Part shown: positions 18,796 through 25,635 of the stretch, one piece after another
Numbering within the stretch: position 1 is the stretch's first letter
How the letters are laid out: every line of letters starts with the position of its first letter
Assembly: GCA_964515255.1 (NCBI GenBank)
Contig: CAZETL010000001.1
Coordinates: 1 to 42,924 of the forward strand
Direction: 5' to 3'
DNA: 42,924 bases
From: GCA-016699975 sp964515255
Lineage (GTDB): Bacteria > Patescibacteriota > Minisyncoccia > Moranbacterales > UBA1568
Translations under genes and position numbers: made by a program
The notes under the pieces: generated by a model
Told to the model about the DNA's origin: nothing
The model's database searches: none
Seen by the model: the letters and a program-made list of their open reading frames with translations, nothing else

Positions 18796-19221
18796 TCATC
18801 GGCTTGATCCAGCGTTCCATATCTCATCGCTGCGATACGCATAGAGATACAGTCCGACAGTCAGCGGAAGTCCGATAGCTACCACAAGTATCTGCATCAA
18901 CGGACACCATGATCCAGAACACGAAGCGCCTCCTCGCGTCGCTTCCTCGACTCGTTGGAAGACCTCAAGCGGCCATAAAATAACCATGATCCAAAACACC
19001 ACTCTCCACATCCCACGAAATCCAAACTTCTTCCCCCAGGAAAAAGCGATGAGTCCAAAAATCGGCACGAGACAAAGAAGAAAAGTTACCAGAAAAACAG
19101 CGATTGGCACGGGCGAAAAACTCCACCAGAAACTCAACTGATCCGAGCTGAGAACGCCAGCTATCGCAGATACCGCGGCAACCACAAGAACTCCGGCATA
19201 CATCTTCCAAAAGTACCGCAT
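18796..19221 (-). CDS. Small membrane protein of unknown function in the heat-shock cluster
   Basis: A 141-residue protein with four predicted membrane segments: near residues 8-24 (YAGVLVVAAVSAIAGVL), 36-60 (PIAVFLVTFLLCLVPIFGLIA), 70-88 (WRVVFWIMVILWPLEVF) and 108-128 (LMQILVVAIGLPLTVGLYLY). An outer loop contains SCSGSWC, two Cys that could form a disulfide. I recognise no family. It sits between hsp20 and dnaK on the same strand, 77 nt after the hsp20 stop, so it may be co-expressed with the heat-shock genes. A perfect inverted repeat precedes it. ATG 19221 is assumed as start; no strong ribosome site is visible. Confidence 0.75.
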   Translation of the reverse strand: MRYFWKMYAGVLVVAAVSAIAGVLSSDQLSFWWSFSPVPIAVFLVTFLLCLVPIFGLIAFSWGKKFGFRGMWRVVFWIMVILWPLEVFQRVEEATRGGASCSGSWCPLMQILVVAIGLPLTVGLYLYAYRSDEIWNAGSSR

Positions 19222-19253
19222 AGGAATGCCCCAAAGAATAACCGATCCATTCC

Positions 19254-19279
19254 GCTGAACATTCCCAAGAATGTTCAGC
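19254..19279. repeat. Perfect 11-bp inverted repeat between hsp20 and the small membrane gene
   Basis: Arms GCTGAACATTC (19254-19264) and GAATGTTCAGC (19269-19279) with a CCAA loop. It starts 20 nt after the hsp20 stop and lacks a following T-run, so it is not a classic terminator. It could protect the hsp20 mRNA end, act as a processing site or bind a protein. Confidence 0.8.
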
Positions 19280-19298
19280 GTCTGGACGGACTACCCCC

Positions 19299-19703
19299 TT
19301 ACTTCACCTTCACGGCAATCCGCTTTGGCTTCACTTCCTCTGCTTTCGGAATCGTGATCGTTAGAATCCCCTTCTCATAGGAAGCTTCTGCACGATCTCC
19401 CGATACTTTCATCGGAAGAATGATGGAGCGGGAAAATTCTCCTCGGCTAATTTCCTTCCGATAGTAATCCTCGCGCTTCACTTCCCGCTCATCCTCGCTT
19501 GCCCCTGAAACCGTGAGCACATCGTTCTCGATCGTGATATTCACCTTGTCGGGATCAATCGCTGGCAATTGGAAGTCCACGATTACATTGTCCTTATCCT
19601 GGCGAATATCAACAGCCGGCGCAAACCCCCTGCTCCATACGTCTTCATCGAGGAAACGGTCGAGTTCGCGCATCGGTGACCAATGAATAATGCTTCGCGT
19701 CAT
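19299..19703 (-). CDS. Small heat-shock protein, Hsp20/alpha-crystallin family
   Basis: A 134-residue protein: short N-terminal arm with MRELDRFLDEDVW, then the alpha-crystallin domain from about residue 25 (APAVDIRQDKDNVIVDFQLP, NITIENDVLTVSG) to the conserved A-x-x-x-x-GILTITIPK motif (ASYEKGILTITIPK), and a C-terminal I-x-V (IAVKVK). It forms oligomers that hold unfolding proteins for the DnaK system. The start ATG 19703 has the best ribosome site in the window, GGGAGGTGA six bases upstream, which points to strong translation. It lies 50 nt downstream of the NUDIX-GrpE gene. Confidence 0.96.
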   Translation of the reverse strand: MTRSIIHWSPMRELDRFLDEDVWSRGFAPAVDIRQDKDNVIVDFQLPAIDPDKVNITIENDVLTVSGASEDEREVKREDYYRKEISRGEFSRSIILPMKVSGDRAEASYEKGILTITIPKAEEVKPKRIAVKVK

Positions 19704-19753
19704 AAGTACTCACCTCCCTTCTGATAGAATTTCAATAATGAAAAGTCGGGCGA

Positions 19754-20638
19754 TTATCCTACCAGCACCTTTGCCGGCCGAATAACGCGGGCTCCCATCT
19801 TGTATCCTGGCTGCAGAACCTCCGCGATTCGTCCGCCTTCGGAACTCTCCTCTCCATCCTTTCGTCCGATAGCTTCATGAAGATATGGGTCAAACATCTC
19901 TCCCTCTTTCGCTTCAAATGAGACGATTCCGTGTTCTTCAAGCACTGCGTCGAGCTGTTTCCCAATATAGGTAATGCCCGTCATCCACGATCCGTTCCTT
20001 GATTCTTCCGGCACGTGAACGGACGCAGCTCGAAAATTATCAACCACCGGAATAAGATCTTGAGCGAAACGCTCCGAACATATCATTGAAAGTTCCTTCA
20101 CGCGCTCTTCCTGCCGGCGTCGATCGTTCTCGAAGTCCGCGAAAATCCGCTTCGCATCATCAAGATGCTCATGCTCTTTTAGTCGGTCTGCAGCACTCTT
20201 TACAAAACGCTTGAGCCATTCACCGCATTCATCGCTCTTCTCAATTTCTTCCAAAGTCATCCATCGATAATCCTCGTGTTCGGAACTCAAGACGATCTCT
20301 CCCGAAAGATACCTCGAGACAAATCCGAGATGGAGTATTTTCCTCTCCGGGTACTCGAGCGCCATACGGTCGGCAAGTATCCATGCATCCGTCTTCACTT
20401 CACCTATTTCCTCTCGTATCTCTCGAAGAAGTGCTTCGTCAAAATCTTCTCCAGCGCTAACATGCCCGCCAGGCAGATCCCACACCCCGTAGTGCGACGC
20501 GAAGAAACCGCCAGTCCCAGCTATTTTCACAATGAGAAAAGCGTCCTTTTCTGGATGATAGATCACTCCCTTCTGTGATACGCGAGTAATCTCGTGCCGA
20601 TTGTCTGATTTTGGCGCAATGCCATTCTGTTCTTCCAT
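19754..20638 (-). CDS. grpE: NUDIX hydrolase-GrpE fusion protein (nucleotide exchange factor of DnaK)
   Basis: One uninterrupted 294-residue frame carries two families. Residues about 15-150 are a NUDIX hydrolase: the box is complete at 58-80 (GHVSAGE, then REIREEIGE; pattern GX5EX7REUXEEXGU, only the last hydrophobic position deviates). Residues about 155-294 are GrpE: ADFENDRRRQEER (short coiled coil), FAQDLIPVVDNF, KQLDAVLEEHGI, FDPYLHEAI and VLQPGYKMGARVIRPAKV, the usual GrpE C-terminal beta domain. The linker 140-175 has no in-frame ATG, GTG or TTG, so GrpE is not made separately. It starts 4 nt after the hrcA stop, in the classic hrcA-grpE place. GrpE releases ADP from DnaK; NUDIX enzymes cleave nucleoside-diphosphate-linked compounds, here with unknown substrate. 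Confidence 0.93.
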   Translation of the reverse strand: MEEQNGIAPKSDNRHEITRVSQKGVIYHPEKDAFLIVKIAGTGGFFASHYGVWDLPGGHVSAGEDFDEALLREIREEIGEVKTDAWILADRMALEYPERKILHLGFVSRYLSGEIVLSSEHEDYRWMTLEEIEKSDECGEWLKRFVKSAADRLKEHEHLDDAKRIFADFENDRRRQEERVKELSMICSERFAQDLIPVVDNFRAASVHVPEESRNGSWMTGITYIGKQLDAVLEEHGIVSFEAKEGEMFDPYLHEAIGRKDGEESSEGGRIAEVLQPGYKMGARVIRPAKVLVG

Positions 20639-20642
20639 AGAT

Positions 20643-21395
20643 TTATCTCAAAAAAATAACCGCGAAGATCCCGAGAGAAGTCGCCTGTCCCCCGAGAAGC
20701 CTCTTCACACACTCGAGGATTGATTTATTCTTCGCGTAGCGCATGCGCTTTGGACCAATAATAGCGAGCACGCCCCGCTCCCCTTCCGTATTCCTATAGG
20801 GCGATACAATCATCGAGCAACTGGAAATCTCTTTGATGGGATTTTCCGAGCCGACGAAAATCTTTGTCTCGCCGTCTTTCAGCTTTGCTATAATTTCATC
20901 AAGCTTCTCGTCAATCGAATCAAGCGCTTCGACGAGGCGGCAAACTTCGTCGAGTTCGCGAAACTCCGGCTCGCCGATCAGTTCTTTCATGCCAAAGTCG
21001 TAAAGATCATCCTGCCCCACGATCCCGGACACCGCGAGACTCCCCGAGAGCGCGGAGAGTAATTTTGCCGTTGTCCGAGAAAGACGAGCGTGCCGAGCTT
21101 GAAGAGTAAGAAGTTCTTTCTTAAGCCGAACCTCTTCGTCTTTCGAGAGAACTTCCTCTCGCATGCCATGCTCGATATAGAAACGGTATCCCTTATCGGT
21201 CGGGATCCGCCCCGAGGAAACATGCGGCTGATGAAGATAGCCCTCTTCTTCAAGGACCGCCATGTCATTCCGCACGGTCGCCGAAGAAACCGCAAGCTTT
21301 GCATGTCCAACAAGCGCTTCCGATCCAACCGGCAACGCGCTCTTTGCATAGAGTTCGACAACTGCCCCGAGAATGTCTGCTTGGCGCGTATTCAT
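20643..21395 (-). CDS. hrcA: Heat-inducible transcription repressor HrcA
   Basis: About 250 residues from ATG 21395 (MNTRQADILGAVVELYAKSA, with GGAG five bases upstream). The frame extends to 21434 but that would place coding sequence inside the CIRCE operator, so the short start is preferred. The N-terminal winged helix has LPVGSEALV, SSATVRNDMAVLEEEGYLHQPHVSSGRIPTDKGYRFY, the HrcA hallmark. The inserted dimerisation and GAF-like domains follow with FVGSENPIKEISSCSMIVSPY and GVLAIIGPKRMRYAK near the C-terminus. HrcA represses genes carrying CIRCE. It is autoregulated here through the site at 21421-21447. It is the first gene of the heat-shock cluster. Confidence 0.97.
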   Translation of the reverse strand: MNTRQADILGAVVELYAKSALPVGSEALVGHAKLAVSSATVRNDMAVLEEEGYLHQPHVSSGRIPTDKGYRFYIEHGMREEVLSKDEEVRLKKELLTLQARHARLSRTTAKLLSALSGSLAVSGIVGQDDLYDFGMKELIGEPEFRELDEVCRLVEALDSIDEKLDEIIAKLKDGETKIFVGSENPIKEISSCSMIVSPYRNTEGERGVLAIIGPKRMRYAKNKSILECVKRLLGGQATSLGIFAVIFLR

Positions 21396-21404
21396 ATCGG
21401 CTCC

Positions 21405-21434
21405 AGTATACTTCTCCAGCTTAGCACTCGTCAA
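21405..21434 (-). promoter_or_regulatory. hrcA promoter with -35 box inside CIRCE
   Basis: Minus-strand TTGACG (21434-21429) lies in the CIRCE, followed after 18 nt by TATACT (21410-21405), a strong -10 box. The expected start of transcription is near 21398, only about 3 nt before the hrcA ATG at 21395, so the mRNA may be nearly leaderless. Confidence 0.65.
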
Positions 21435-21447
21435 GTGAGAGTGCTAA
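21421..21447 (-). promoter_or_regulatory. CIRCE operator (HrcA binding site) of hrcA
   Basis: A perfect TTAGCACTC-N9-GAGTGCTAA element. Its nine-base spacer GTCAAGTGA is identical to that of the dnaK site. It implies negative autoregulation of hrcA and co-control of the NUDIX-GrpE and hsp20 genes. Confidence 0.95.
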
Positions 21448-21490
21448 TTCTTCTTCCGCAAAGACTTTGTCGGCACGGGAAAGCCAACGC

Positions 21491-21523
21491 AAAAAAATCC
21501 CCCACTGTCTCCAGTAAGGGATT
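21491..21523 (-). terminator. Intrinsic terminator of the M23 peptidase gene
   Basis: On the minus strand arms AATCCCTTACTG (21523-21512) and CAGTGGGGGATT (21507-21496) form a 12-bp stem with two G-T pairs, a GAGA tetraloop and a following T-run. It lies 33 nt past the stop of the M23 gene and isolates it from the hrcA promoter. Confidence 0.88.
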
Positions 21524-21556
21524 CGCATCAGTCATCCATTCGATCCAGCCTCAGAC

Positions 21557-23554
21557 TCATTTGCATCCTCTCGCGTAGTCGATGAAAAACCGTCCGGACA
21601 TGCCGGAAGCCGCCTTCGCTACGACCTTCACCCGTCCATTTGAGCTGTCGCTGCCGATCGAAGACTTGCACATATACCAGCGGTACTTGCCGTCATTGGA
21701 AACGGCGGGATCAATCAGTTTCCAACTGCTTCCGTCATCCTTCGAAAACCAGAGCTCGACCGTCGGAGATTGCTCATAGGTGACGCCGCTCCAGCGGATG
21801 TACCGGTATTCGCTGCTTGAACTGCACCGCCACGTTGCCCCGGTTGGAGGGTCTGTCACGGTGATGTTTGAAGGAGGTGGGGAGAGGACATCGTAGAAAA
21901 AGACGTAACAATTATCCCCTTCATCCGTCTCCTCATTGGCAAGGTTCGTATCGGCGCAGACTCGTGCCTCATGGGTTCCGACCGTATCGGCAATGAGAGT
22001 ATCTTCCGTCATCCATTCCTCAGTCGACTGATTCGGAAGGAGTTTGGAGGACGAAGTATCGTCGCCGTCGGCATAACGGAAGTCGGCGTCTCCCGGCTTC
22101 TTGAAGAAGTAGGAGAGGCGGGTGTCGCGGGGACAGGCATCAGGTCCTTGGTTGAAGAGATTCGCTGCGAATCCGTACGACTCTCCCTTCATGAGGGAAA
22201 CTCTGTGTCCCGTGAGCCGAGCGGAGGAGATGGTGAGATTGCAGTCACCTCGAATCGGATACCATTCGATATCCGATTGATTGTCGTTGTCGTCAGTTTC
22301 GGAAATACTATCCGTCGCATCGACCTTTGCCTTGAGGTAGAGTCGCTTTCCTTCCGATCCCGGAGGAACGGTGAAGGCGATCATTTCCTTCTTGGAATCA
22401 TTCTCAACCAGGTACTTGCAGCGGGTTTCGCTCCTTTTGAGAAGCTTCCATGCGCCGTCGTCTACGCTCTGGGCGATTTGGTACAAAAGATCCGTCTTTA
22501 CTTCAAAGTCCGGGTTGCCGGTGAAGTTTCCGTTTTGACAGTCCGTTCCATTGGAAACCGGCCAGACATTTATCTGGTAGTATCCCCCCACATTCATCAG
22601 GGTTGTTTCTTCGACAAGCCTTGTGTTTGTTCCTTCGGGGTAGGCGTGGACGGTGATCTCCTCAACCTGGAGATTGGGGAGAGCGGTGGCGGGGGGAGGA
22701 GTGGGAGCCGTATCACTCCCACCCTCTTTCCAGAGGCATGAATCGGAAGTGCTTGCGGTAAAGAAACGAGCGGAGAAAGTCGTCCGGGGGTAGCAGCCGA
22801 GCAAGGAGCAGAAGCTCTTGTCCGCCGGGTAGCTCCAGGCGTTTTCATTGTTGCGAGCGGTCCAATTGGATCCGGACTCGCAGGTAATATCCGCGGAGTC
22901 TTTCGTGTCCCAACAGAGCGTTTCTGTTGCGGAGATTTGTCCGCAGTAACGGAGAGGGGGGCCGGAGGAGAAGGGGGTGTTGTTACGAATAAATTCGACC
23001 GGATCAGTAAATGTATTCTGATCGGGCCATGAACTATTCGGCATCATACCCCATCCACTCTTTGCCATGGTGCTATATGGATCATCATGGATGGAAAAAT
23101 GGAGGTGGGTATTGGGAAGAGATAGGTATACACCGGTCTTTCCAAGAGAGCTTCCCGCAATCACTTCGATTCCAGGCATGGGTACCGTCGAACATATCAA
23201 ATGCCCGTATACCGCGATGAACTCTTCTCCATTTTGCTTGTTATGCCGGATGACCAACGCACAATTTCCTGGACCCCATGACTGCGGATCATTGCTTATG
23301 CCAACAATCTTTCCATCAGCGATTGCATAAATATTCGCATCGATACTGCGAGTCATCATGTCAACGCCGACATGGTAATAGCCGTCGAAATAACAGCCAC
23401 CATTAGCAGGGTCACGTCCAAGCCAAGTCCCGCAAGCACTATCAAAACTTGCCGTTCCAGTCGGATAATAGAATCCCGTCGGAGTTTTATCGATCGCAAA
23501 AGCGAGCGTTGAGAACAGTGAAAGAAACAATACCATCCAAAGTCGGATAGTCAT
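21557..23554 (-). CDS. Secreted M23-family metallopeptidase with CARDB-like domains
   Basis: A 665-residue protein. Signal peptide about 1-20 (cleavage after LAFA). The M23/LytM domain (about 25-200) has the zinc and catalytic motifs: H61-x3-D65 in YYHVGVDM, VYGH (His118) and H150-L-H152 in HLHFSI, so it should be active on peptidoglycan cross-bridges or similar. Behind a Pro/Thr linker (SDTAPTPPPATALP) follow two CARDB-like beta domains (NLQVEEITVH, then NLTISSARLTGH), each ending with the ETDxxDN-type signature (SETDDNDNQSD; NEETDEGDNC). A C-terminal Ig-like domain starts near ITVTDPPTGATW. Cys pairs suggest disulfides. A GAGG lies about 7 nt before ATG 23554. It could act in wall remodelling or attack on a neighbouring cell wall. 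Confidence 0.92.
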   Translation of the reverse strand: MTIRLWMVLFLSLFSTLAFAIDKTPTGFYYPTGTASFDSACGTWLGRDPANGGCYFDGYYHVGVDMMTRSIDANIYAIADGKIVGISNDPQSWGPGNCALVIRHNKQNGEEFIAVYGHLICSTVPMPGIEVIAGSSLGKTGVYLSLPNTHLHFSIHDDPYSTMAKSGWGMMPNSSWPDQNTFTDPVEFIRNNTPFSSGPPLRYCGQISATETLCWDTKDSADITCESGSNWTARNNENAWSYPADKSFCSLLGCYPRTTFSARFFTASTSDSCLWKEGGSDTAPTPPPATALPNLQVEEITVHAYPEGTNTRLVEETTLMNVGGYYQINVWPVSNGTDCQNGNFTGNPDFEVKTDLLYQIAQSVDDGAWKLLKRSETRCKYLVENDSKKEMIAFTVPPGSEGKRLYLKAKVDATDSISETDDNDNQSDIEWYPIRGDCNLTISSARLTGHRVSLMKGESYGFAANLFNQGPDACPRDTRLSYFFKKPGDADFRYADGDDTSSSKLLPNQSTEEWMTEDTLIADTVGTHEARVCADTNLANEETDEGDNCYVFFYDVLSPPPSNITVTDPPTGATWRCSSSSEYRYIRWSGVTYEQSPTVELWFSKDDGSSWKLIDPAVSNDGKYRWYMCKSSIGSDSSNGRVKVVAKAASGMSGRFFIDYARGCK

Positions 23555-23696
23555 TTTTATACCTCGGATTGTTAAGATACAAAATATGGATCACGGATCA
23601 TTCCGAATCCTCCTGCACGCAAAGAGTTTTCTCTACGCGCATTGAATTAGGAATACAACCTTCTCTGTCTATTTTTGAGTAGCACTACTCGATTTG

Positions 23697-24314
23697 TCAA
23701 AAAAAATGAAGAGATTCTTCCATTCCAGTCAATGTATCTCTAACGCCATATTCGTAAGGAGAAGCTGATGAAATTGAAAATTCATAGTCCCTTCCGGGAA
23801 TAAAACTGATTAACATCCCGTCTCCAAAACCCGTATAACGAGTAGCCGCAATAGTGCCATCTATGATAATTTCTTGCGTTTGTATGTTATAGCTCTCTCT
23901 CCATCTTTTTAAAATACTATCCGTACTTCCTAGCAATGGATTATTTTTTAAATTAATGGATAAAATAATGACCCAGTCAGAATAATACTGCCCACCGTAT
24001 TCTCCACCATATTTTTTCCCTTTCTCTCCAAACAAAAAATTCACCGATTTATTTTTCTCTTCTTCTTTACGCATCTCCCATCCCTCCGGATACTTCACCT
24101 CAAAACCATATTCCTCATTCCGATAGGTTTTCCAATTGGAAGTGTCAATCTTCGAAACAGGCGGCGTGGTATTTTCCGGATTTTCCGAAAGAGTCTCCAT
24201 TCCCTTCGGAAAATTCTCCCCTTCCGACACTCTCTCATACTGGCGAAACACAAACCACCCTCCAAGGAAGAGGAGAGCAATTGGTATTGAGAGAACGAGA
24301 ATTTTTCGGTTCAT
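23697..24314 (-). CDS. Membrane-anchored or secreted PsbP-like protein of unknown function
   Basis: A 205-residue protein with an N-terminal membrane segment (about 4-25, ILVLSIPIALLFLGGWFVF) and an outer domain that starts with TYRNEEYGFEVKYPEGWEM, the opening motif of PsbP-like/MOG1 fold domains that are frequent as lone secreted proteins in CPR genomes. The rest alternates beta strands (WVIILSINLK, TQEIIIDGTIAATRYTG). The DNA is visibly more AT-rich than its neighbours, especially 23940-24100. A TTGACA/TAAATT promoter precedes the ATG closely. Function unknown. Confidence 0.8.
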   Translation of the reverse strand: MNRKILVLSIPIALLFLGGWFVFRQYERVSEGENFPKGMETLSENPENTTPPVSKIDTSNWKTYRNEEYGFEVKYPEGWEMRKEEEKNKSVNFLFGEKGKKYGGEYGGQYYSDWVIILSINLKNNPLLGSTDSILKRWRESYNIQTQEIIIDGTIAATRYTGFGDGMLISFIPGRDYEFSISSASPYEYGVRDTLTGMEESLHFF

Positions 24315-24328
24315 AGGAATGGCATGAG

Positions 24329-24357
24329 AATTTAGTTTATATATTGGTTTTTGTCAA
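24329..24357 (-). promoter_or_regulatory. Putative promoter of the PsbP-like gene
   Basis: Minus-strand TTGACA (24357-24352), 17-nt spacer, TAAATT (24334-24329). A perfect -35 and a moderate -10. Predicted start near 24322 gives a leader of about 8 nt. Confidence 0.5.
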
Positions 24358-24404
24358 GGTTGAAGCGAGTGAATCGAAGACGAACAGAATCTCAGCAAGA
24401 TCTT

Positions 24405-24659
24405 TCAGAAAACTTTTTTTGGAACCGGATCATAGCCGCCAAGATTTCCAGGATGGCATCGCAAGAGACGCTTCAAAGAGAGCCCTCCTCCGCGAAGAAC
24501 CCCGTGCAAGAAAACCGCCTGACGCGCGTATTCAGAACAAGACGGATAAAATCGACACACGCGAAATGGCAGAACTTTCCCGAGAACACCGTGGTTAAGG
24601 GAAAGTGTTTTCTGGTAAAAAGTAATCAGAAAAAGAAAGAGCGCCTTCATGTGCAACAT
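24405..24659 (-). CDS. yidD: Membrane protein insertion efficiency factor YidD
   Basis: An 84-residue protein with the complete family core: LFLITFYQKTLS, then CRFYPSCSEYARQAVFLHGVLRGG, LKRLLRCHPGNLGGYDPVP. The CRFYPSCSEYA and RCHP-x-GGYDPVP motifs are diagnostic. YidD is a small amphipathic protein at the inner membrane face that supports YidC-mediated insertion. It normally lies between rnpA and yidC; here it stands alone, divergent from the CorA-like gene, with 45 nt between the starts. Start ATG 24659 (or ATG 24650). Confidence 0.95.
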   Translation of the reverse strand: MLHMKALFLFLITFYQKTLSLNHGVLGKVLPFRVCRFYPSCSEYARQAVFLHGVLRGGGLSLKRLLRCHPGNLGGYDPVPKKVF

Positions 24660-24704
24660 GATATACTATTGATAAGTCTGTTCCAATCCCCAAACCATTC
24701 CCTC

Positions 24705-25613
24705 ATGAAATCCCTAGTTTTCGGAAAAGTAACCTGGATTGACCTGTCGGATCCCGGAGCCGAAGATATCCTCTACCTCCAGGAGCATTTCAACATCCAC
24801 CCCGTAGCAATCGAAGAGTTTTCAACGCCCACTTATCAGCCGAAAGCTGTCAGCCTCGACAACTGCCTGTTCCTCTCAGTGCACATACCGCTTTTCGACG
24901 CTGCGAACCGCACCACCTATCCTGGCGAAGTGGATATTATCCTCACCGAAACGCATCTCATCACCGGACACAAAAATGACATTTTTCAAATAGACGATTT
25001 CTTTGGAGTGCTCGAGCGAAACGACGGAAAGAAAAGGATTTTCATGAACGAAACACCAGCACATCTCATGTATCATGTCCTCGATATGCTCTTCAGCTCC
25101 TGCTTTCCAAGACTTGATCACATCGCGAAGAATCTCGATGCCATTGAAGACAGCGTTTTCAATGGCAAGGAAAAGGAAATGGTATTCGAGATTTCTGTAG
25201 TCAAGCGAGATATTCTTAATTTCCGCCGCACACTGAAGCCGCAGCGATCTATTATCGAATCGCTCTTTCAAAAACAAAGTCCGTTTATCCCGGAGAATTT
25301 GAAGGTCTATTTCCAGGATCTTATCGGGACGAACATCCGCCTCTGGAATATTCTCGAGAACAACAAAGAAATCATCGAGTCTCTCGAGGCGACGAACAAT
25401 TCCCTCCTTTCGAACAAACTCGATCTCACCATGAAAGTGCTCACAATCTTTTCCGCCATCATGCTTCCGATGACCGTCTACTCGAATATTCTCGCCATGA
25501 GTGCGAGCATCCCCTTCGGAAACAGTCCCTACGCATTCTGGATACACGTCGGCATTATGCTCTTTATTTCACTTGCTACAACCATCACCTTTCGGTACAA
25601 AAAATGGTTTTGA
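24705..25613 (+). CDS. CorA-like divalent cation transporter family protein lacking the GMN motif
   Basis: About 302 residues from ATG 24705 (MKSLVFGKVTWIDLSDP). The frame is open further upstream but overlaps yidD and lacks similarity there. The cytoplasmic domain shows the family traits LQEHFNIHPVAIEEFSTPTYQPK, LSVHIPLF and the helical stalk (VVKRDILNFRRTLKPQRSIIESLF). Two C-terminal helices follow (TIFSAIMLPMTVYSNILAM and FWIHVGIMLFISLATTITF). In CorA proteins the pore entrance has YGMN; here the aligned stretch reads LAMSASIPFGNSPYAF, so GMN is replaced by AMS. Probable cation channel or exporter with altered selectivity; Mg2+ transport is not certain. Confidence 0.88.
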   Translation: MKSLVFGKVTWIDLSDPGAEDILYLQEHFNIHPVAIEEFSTPTYQPKAVSLDNCLFLSVHIPLFDAANRTTYPGEVDIILTETHLITGHKNDIFQIDDFFGVLERNDGKKRIFMNETPAHLMYHVLDMLFSSCFPRLDHIAKNLDAIEDSVFNGKEKEMVFEISVVKRDILNFRRTLKPQRSIIESLFQKQSPFIPENLKVYFQDLIGTNIRLWNILENNKEIIESLEATNNSLLSNKLDLTMKVLTIFSAIMLPMTVYSNILAMSASIPFGNSPYAFWIHVGIMLFISLATTITFRYKKWF

Positions 25614-25635
25614 CGCACCGAGTGACTCCGTGGAT

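Noticed and set aside
21971..22741. Plus-strand open frame of 256 codons opposite the M23 gene
   Set aside because: The M23 frame has a signal peptide, catalytic motifs and domain structure over its full length; the opposite frame has none.
23677..23690. Inverted repeat GAGTAG-CA-CTACTC between the M23 and PsbP-like genes
   Set aside because: Short, with a two-base loop and no T-run downstream on the minus strand; too weak to call a terminator or operator.
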